Positions 60,536-64,000 of a stretch of 64,000 bases of DNA are shown one piece after another. A program made the position numbers and the translations under genes. Below the pieces are notes generated by a model, which saw only the letters and a program-made list of their open reading frames with translations, was not told the origin of the DNA and did not search any database. How positions within the stretch are numbered: position 1 is the stretch's first letter; every line of letters begins with the position of its first letter. The DNA lies in the NCBI GenBank assembly GCA_043228905.1, contig JBHGNT010000009.1:3720001-3784000 (forward strand), written 5' to 3'. The DNA comes from Azolla caroliniana. Taxonomy: Eukaryota > Polypodiophyta.

Positions 60536-60969
60536 TGTTAACTCTTCGGGCCGGACAATGGCCTAACACAAGGTGTCTACGGGAGACACTTCACCAAAGG
60601 GTGTTACAGCAACCGGATTAGACTTCAACGCTTAATCCGACTTAATTAAGTTACTTATTAGGATCGTCTTTCATAACACGCGTAAGATATAACAATTACG
60701 ACAGAATGGCAATTAACACAGAGAGATAACAACGCTTAAGCTTTCATTAATTAACTGCTAACTATTACATTGTATCCGGGCCTTTAAATAGGTTTCCGGT
60801 CTGTATTACAAAACGGTGCCATCCGCACCTGTTCGGGATCGGTCCGGATCCGGAACGGCATACCGTTTCCGGTCCGTCCGTCCACACTCATAGCTTAATT
60901 ACAACCACATTCCTACTACTTAATTAGCTCCCCGTTTCCCACTCTAGACTCCTTTGCCGGCCGGTAACA
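60536..60969. repeat. LTR, 434 bp, GC-richer than its surroundings
   Basis: Starts TGTTAACTC and ends CCGGTAACA, with inverted termini TGTTA/TAACA as in the gypsy LTRs here. It lies where homology of the foldback arm breaks, so it looks inserted. TTTAAATAGG at about 60783 could be a TATA element. Orientation is undecided: rightwards a block TGGCAYGCCCGTGGGACA follows after two bases, like a PBS, but the only long frame to the right is on the minus strand. No partner LTR in the window. Confidence 0.55.
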
Positions 60970-61089
60970 CATGGCACGCCCGTGGGACAGTACCTTGTAC
61001 GTCGAATCCACAACCGACCCTTGCTATTCTTTGTCCAAAATGTCCAGAATGCTTTGTTCGAGAGGCTCCAATGGTTCATCTGGAAGTGG

Positions 61090-61500
61090 TTATTGTTGTT
61101 GTTGTTGTTGCTCTGTTGCTGTCTGCTGCGGCGGGTCCGTTGGTGGTTGCTGTGGCTGCTCCTCTGTTTGTGGCTCTGACACTGACGTCTCTGTCGTTGC
61201 TCCCTGTGTCGTAGTGGTCTCCGGTTGACTGGTTCCCGGCTGGCCCTCAGCCGGCGACGGTTCCTCATCACTAAGGTTAACCGTTGCCGCTTCCCGTGCT
61301 TTTTCTTCCCGCACCCGGGACCGCTCGTAGCTTTCAAACTGGATTTGAGCGTCCAGCCTATCATCGTCCAGCTGAGCTACGAGCTGCCTGACCTGCGCCA
61401 GTTGTTCATCTGCTAGGACTTGGAAGTTGTCGGCCAGCTCGTTCCGTATGGCGGTCACGAACACGTTCGCGTTCACAAGTGGAAGGATTGCGCATTCCAC
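61090..61500 (-). other. Unrecognised retroelement-associated open frame (coiled-coil, Gln-rich)
   Basis: Minus strand frame with VECAILPLVNANVFVTAIRN, a charged heptad-like stretch (about 60 residues with LADEQLAQVRQLVAQLDDD) and a Thr/Gln/Pro-rich tail closing in poly-Gln at a TAA. High GC, unlike the flanks. It probably belongs to the LTR-bearing insertion at 60.5 kb. No enzymatic motif; gag-like or C-terminal protein are both possible. Confidence 0.35.
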
Positions 61501-62507
61501 TTGTAGAATCTTCTTAAAACGAAGCAAATACACCCTCTCTACAATAATTGGATGCACTAGTATCACATGTTCCTCAACTTGATGAGAATTTGCAAATATA
61601 AAAATACATGATAGATCTACGAGTGGAGATCATTAGAAATCATGCAAGTTTAGACATGTTGATAAGTTAATGTAGGCATAATAAAGTTCAACTATGGCTC
61701 AATATGGCACTATTGTGCGACAAGGGAAACACTAACTTAAAGACTTATATTAATTAGGTAGGTTTTACAAAAATATGAGGTGTACTTGTATCCATACTAA
61801 TAAAATGAGATATAATTTATACTTTGACCCATACGTGCATGTATGTAATTGTGGAAAATGTAGGATAGTGCACATTAGGATAAGTGATTGGAATAACTAA
61901 CTTATTAAAGTATTCAATACTTGTATTTAAAGTTGATCTAATCTATTCCTCAGTTTGTTCATATGGGATCAAACCATATGTGTATATAATTGTGCACAAT
62001 GTAAGGCAGTGAACTTTAGGATAATGTCGTGGAAATAACAAACCTATTAGGCTTTCATACCTGTATTTAAAATTGATCTACTCTATTGCTTAGGTGATTC
62101 ACACAAGATCAAACTCCGAACGATAACGCAACTGGAACCATTATCAACACACTACACAATCTAAGCAGCAATGGAATAGAAACATAATAGTTTTAACAAT
62201 AGAAGACAAAGATCCATAATAACAACATGGACAGTCATGGCAACAATTATAGGGCCATGTTCTATTAAGGTTAGCTTGGACCAAAATCAGCCTCCATTTA
62301 AACTAGTTCATATTTCTCCATAAGTTTGGTAGTCAGCTATGCACGCGGTGAAACCAATGTCATAAATCTACTAATCAAGTATATAAAAATAAAATTGAAA
62401 CATATAGAAGATTATAAAGAGTAGAATCCACTAGGTAAAACCCAAAATTTGTATTAATAATGTGAAATCTTAACAAATCGTCAGTGTCATATTCTTTATA
62501 GAGTTTA
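61501..62507. other. Noncoding flank of the second methyltransferase copy
   Basis: AT-rich, with a ~140-bp degenerate tandem repeat (61838-62113). By analogy with M1 a terminal inverted repeat might be expected around 61.7 kb, but I find no match to the M1 TIR. Confidence 0.5.
61838..62113. repeat. Degenerate ~140-bp tandem repeat
   Basis: The units at 61838-61977 and 61978-62113 share GTATRTAATTGTG, TTAGGATAA, TTGTATTTAAARTTGATCT and a GATCAAA end. About one base in five differs. Confidence 0.75.
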
Positions 62508-64000
62508 TTACATAGCAATCAATTCATCAACGTCATTTTCTTCATCATCTTGTGTAGAACTGTCTTCGGCTATACGTGCATTGGTTTCCCCTGTTAGCCG
62601 AGCCAACGAAATATCTTCTATAAGCTCATCATCAAGCTCTATTAGCTCCCCCGGTTCGCCGGCTAACGGAGGAATAGGCTCTCGCGAAGCAGGTTGAAAC
62701 CTTTCTGTATTGGCGAGGTTCTTTGCACCGACCTCCTCATCTTGGTCTGGGCACTCCCACAAAGCCTTAATCCGCATATTAATAAATATAACTTGGTCCT
62801 CGTCCTTCTCCAATGCAACTGTATTTCTAAACAGCTTCAATGCACATGCTGACGTAGTTCCTATGATGTAAGTAACAAGAAGATTTAGTTGTCAAACGAA
62901 AAAAAAGTGATTGGTTATCTCAAGATCGTTACCCTAGTTCGAGGAATACCTGTGCCAGAAAAGAGATCTAATATCCAGTCTCCTTCGACAGAAAACATCT
63001 CGATCAAGCGCATCATAAGTCGTTGAGGTTTTTGGTATGGGTTGACAAGTCCTCGTTCTGTCGTGGTGACATGTCGCAATTTCCGAGTCACTGCTGGATA
63101 TACCAACAGATTTGAACCTCCCACTTCATTAGAATGCTCTTTGATTCTCTGTTTCTTAATTTCATCGAAGTAGCCAACCGTTATGTATTCAATGGCATTA
63201 ACGAACCGAAAAGTTGGCCCTCTATTTACATTGGTCTTGATCCTATAAAAAATAATTCATTGAGTTAAGAATAGATTCAACAACCTTAAGAATTGCAATA
63301 TAATGAAAGACACCTATAAATAATCCTTACCATGCAAGGTTCTCGATGCCATGGCAACGAGATCTCAAAGCTTGAGCTACCGAGTACCCTTGGTCCATAC
63401 TATGAAAGACAACTATTCGCCACAAGGATGCGGTCGTTAGCTCAGCGAAATCCTTGACCATCTTCTCCAATTGTTTAAACCTAAACGGTTCATCGTCGTA
63501 TGATGACCCAGCCATTCGAAATCCGTAAGGAATATCCGCAATCATTAGCGTATATTCCTTCTTTGGCACCTTCTGGATCAAGTCGATGACATCACCGCAA
63601 ACCACATTGTAGTAAAGATCTCTCGTAATATCTTTTTTGTGGCTAAAATTTTTAAACGAGCCATCTTCCTCCATTTCGTACGCCTTGACTAAGCGACGAT
63701 CCTTTTCTTTTCTGGCTCGCTCGAGATGTGCAAGGAAGGATGTAGGGAAATCGTGTATATCCTTAACTTCTCCTTGTTTCTTGCCTCGACACGGTTTCTA
63801 ATAGAAGCAATAGGACATCAGGTATTATTATACAAGCTCTACATATGATGAAAGGGTAATGAAAAAACATGAATACTAACCCAATCCTTGAATGCAATAA
63901 AATACCCTGATAACGCCTTATACGAAGACGTTAGAGGATAATCCTCGGTCACTTGTTCCCAAGTTATACATCCAAGTTGTTTCATCATAACTTCTTGGAT
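62508..64000 (-). CDS. ParB-associated DNA methyltransferase, second copy (M2), 3' exons, cut by window edge
   Basis: Exons by GT-AG sites: beyond 64000-63881, 63797-63331, 63242-62950, 62860-62508. All intron positions and phases equal those of the M1 gene (exons 4-7). Residue blocks: IQEVMMKQLGCITWEQV; LMIADIPYGFRMAGSSYDD (motif IV); LWRIVVFHSMDQGYSVAQAL; VNPYQKPQRLMMRLIEMF; WILDLFSGTG then TTSACALKLFRN (motif I); VALEKDEDQV. The acidic tail ends at a stop at 62508. No stop or frameshift in the visible exons, unlike M1. Roughly 55-60 percent amino-acid identity to M1 by eye, with all motifs kept. The ParB part would lie to the right, outside the window. Likely part of another element of the M1 type, but its ends are not visible. 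Confidence 0.8.

Noticed and set aside
60954-61228. Plus-strand frames rich in Cys or Leu/Val across the GTT repeat
   Set aside because: Translations of the trinucleotide repeat opposite the Gln-rich minus frame; no domain features.
61600-61900. Left terminal inverted repeat of a second M1-type element
   Set aside because: Searched by eye for AACACYGGGTCATT and close variants at the expected distance from the M2 gene; none found.

Overview
The window is nuclear DNA of a land plant: plant-type Ty1/copia, Ty3/gypsy and L1-type LINE retroelements, CACTA-like termini, GT-AG introns, many microsatellites, and one host gene, a CFL1-like WW-domain protein. It is gene-poor and AT-rich. The species cannot be named from the sequence. 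A seed-free plant (bryophyte, lycophyte or fern) is my guess, at low confidence.

Left block (1-16.3 kb) is a three-level nest. A decayed copia element (1-1067, resuming at 15612) was hit by a complete gypsy element (1073-15606, minus strand, 5-bp duplication TATAT). Its chromodomain region was in turn hit by a 7684-bp DNA element (1617-9300), here called M1. M1 has 33-bp terminal inverted repeats with one mismatch and a 4-bp duplication GTGG. It carries two divergent genes: a seven-exon gene (minus) fusing a ParB/Srx-like domain to a beta-class amino-DNA-methyltransferase, and a single-exon gene (plus) of about 890 codons resembling the DUF7869 family, with an Asp-rich core that could be a transposase. 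Three near-perfect palindromes of about 40 bp lie in intron 1 of the methyltransferase gene. A diverged second methyltransferase copy with identical intron positions runs off the right edge (62508-64000). A DNA transposon carrying its own ParB-methyltransferase is the most striking content of the window. The M1 copy is decayed (three premature stops and one 2-bp deletion).

Middle block (16.3-35.4 kb): a LINE 3' fragment, then unannotated AT-rich DNA around the CFL1-like gene (21706-23448, minus, two exons). Its first exon holds a telomere-like hexamer array read as alternating Pro-Asn. The rest is intergenic, with microsatellites and small tandem duplications.

Right block (35.4-64 kb) is retroelement-dominated: possible CACTA termini; a LINE fragment (36.4-37.6 kb); a small gypsy derivative with inverted LTRs (41811-43781, duplication CTAAT); a complete but decayed gypsy element (43949-50799, duplication GTTAT); a near full-length L1-type LINE (51219-57646, minus); another LINE fragment (58.45-60.0 kb); a foldback repeat; a GC-rich LTR-bearing island (60.5-61.5 kb); and the second methyltransferase copy.

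Gene ends and introns were set by reading splice sites and frames by eye. Family names come from remembered motifs, not database searches.
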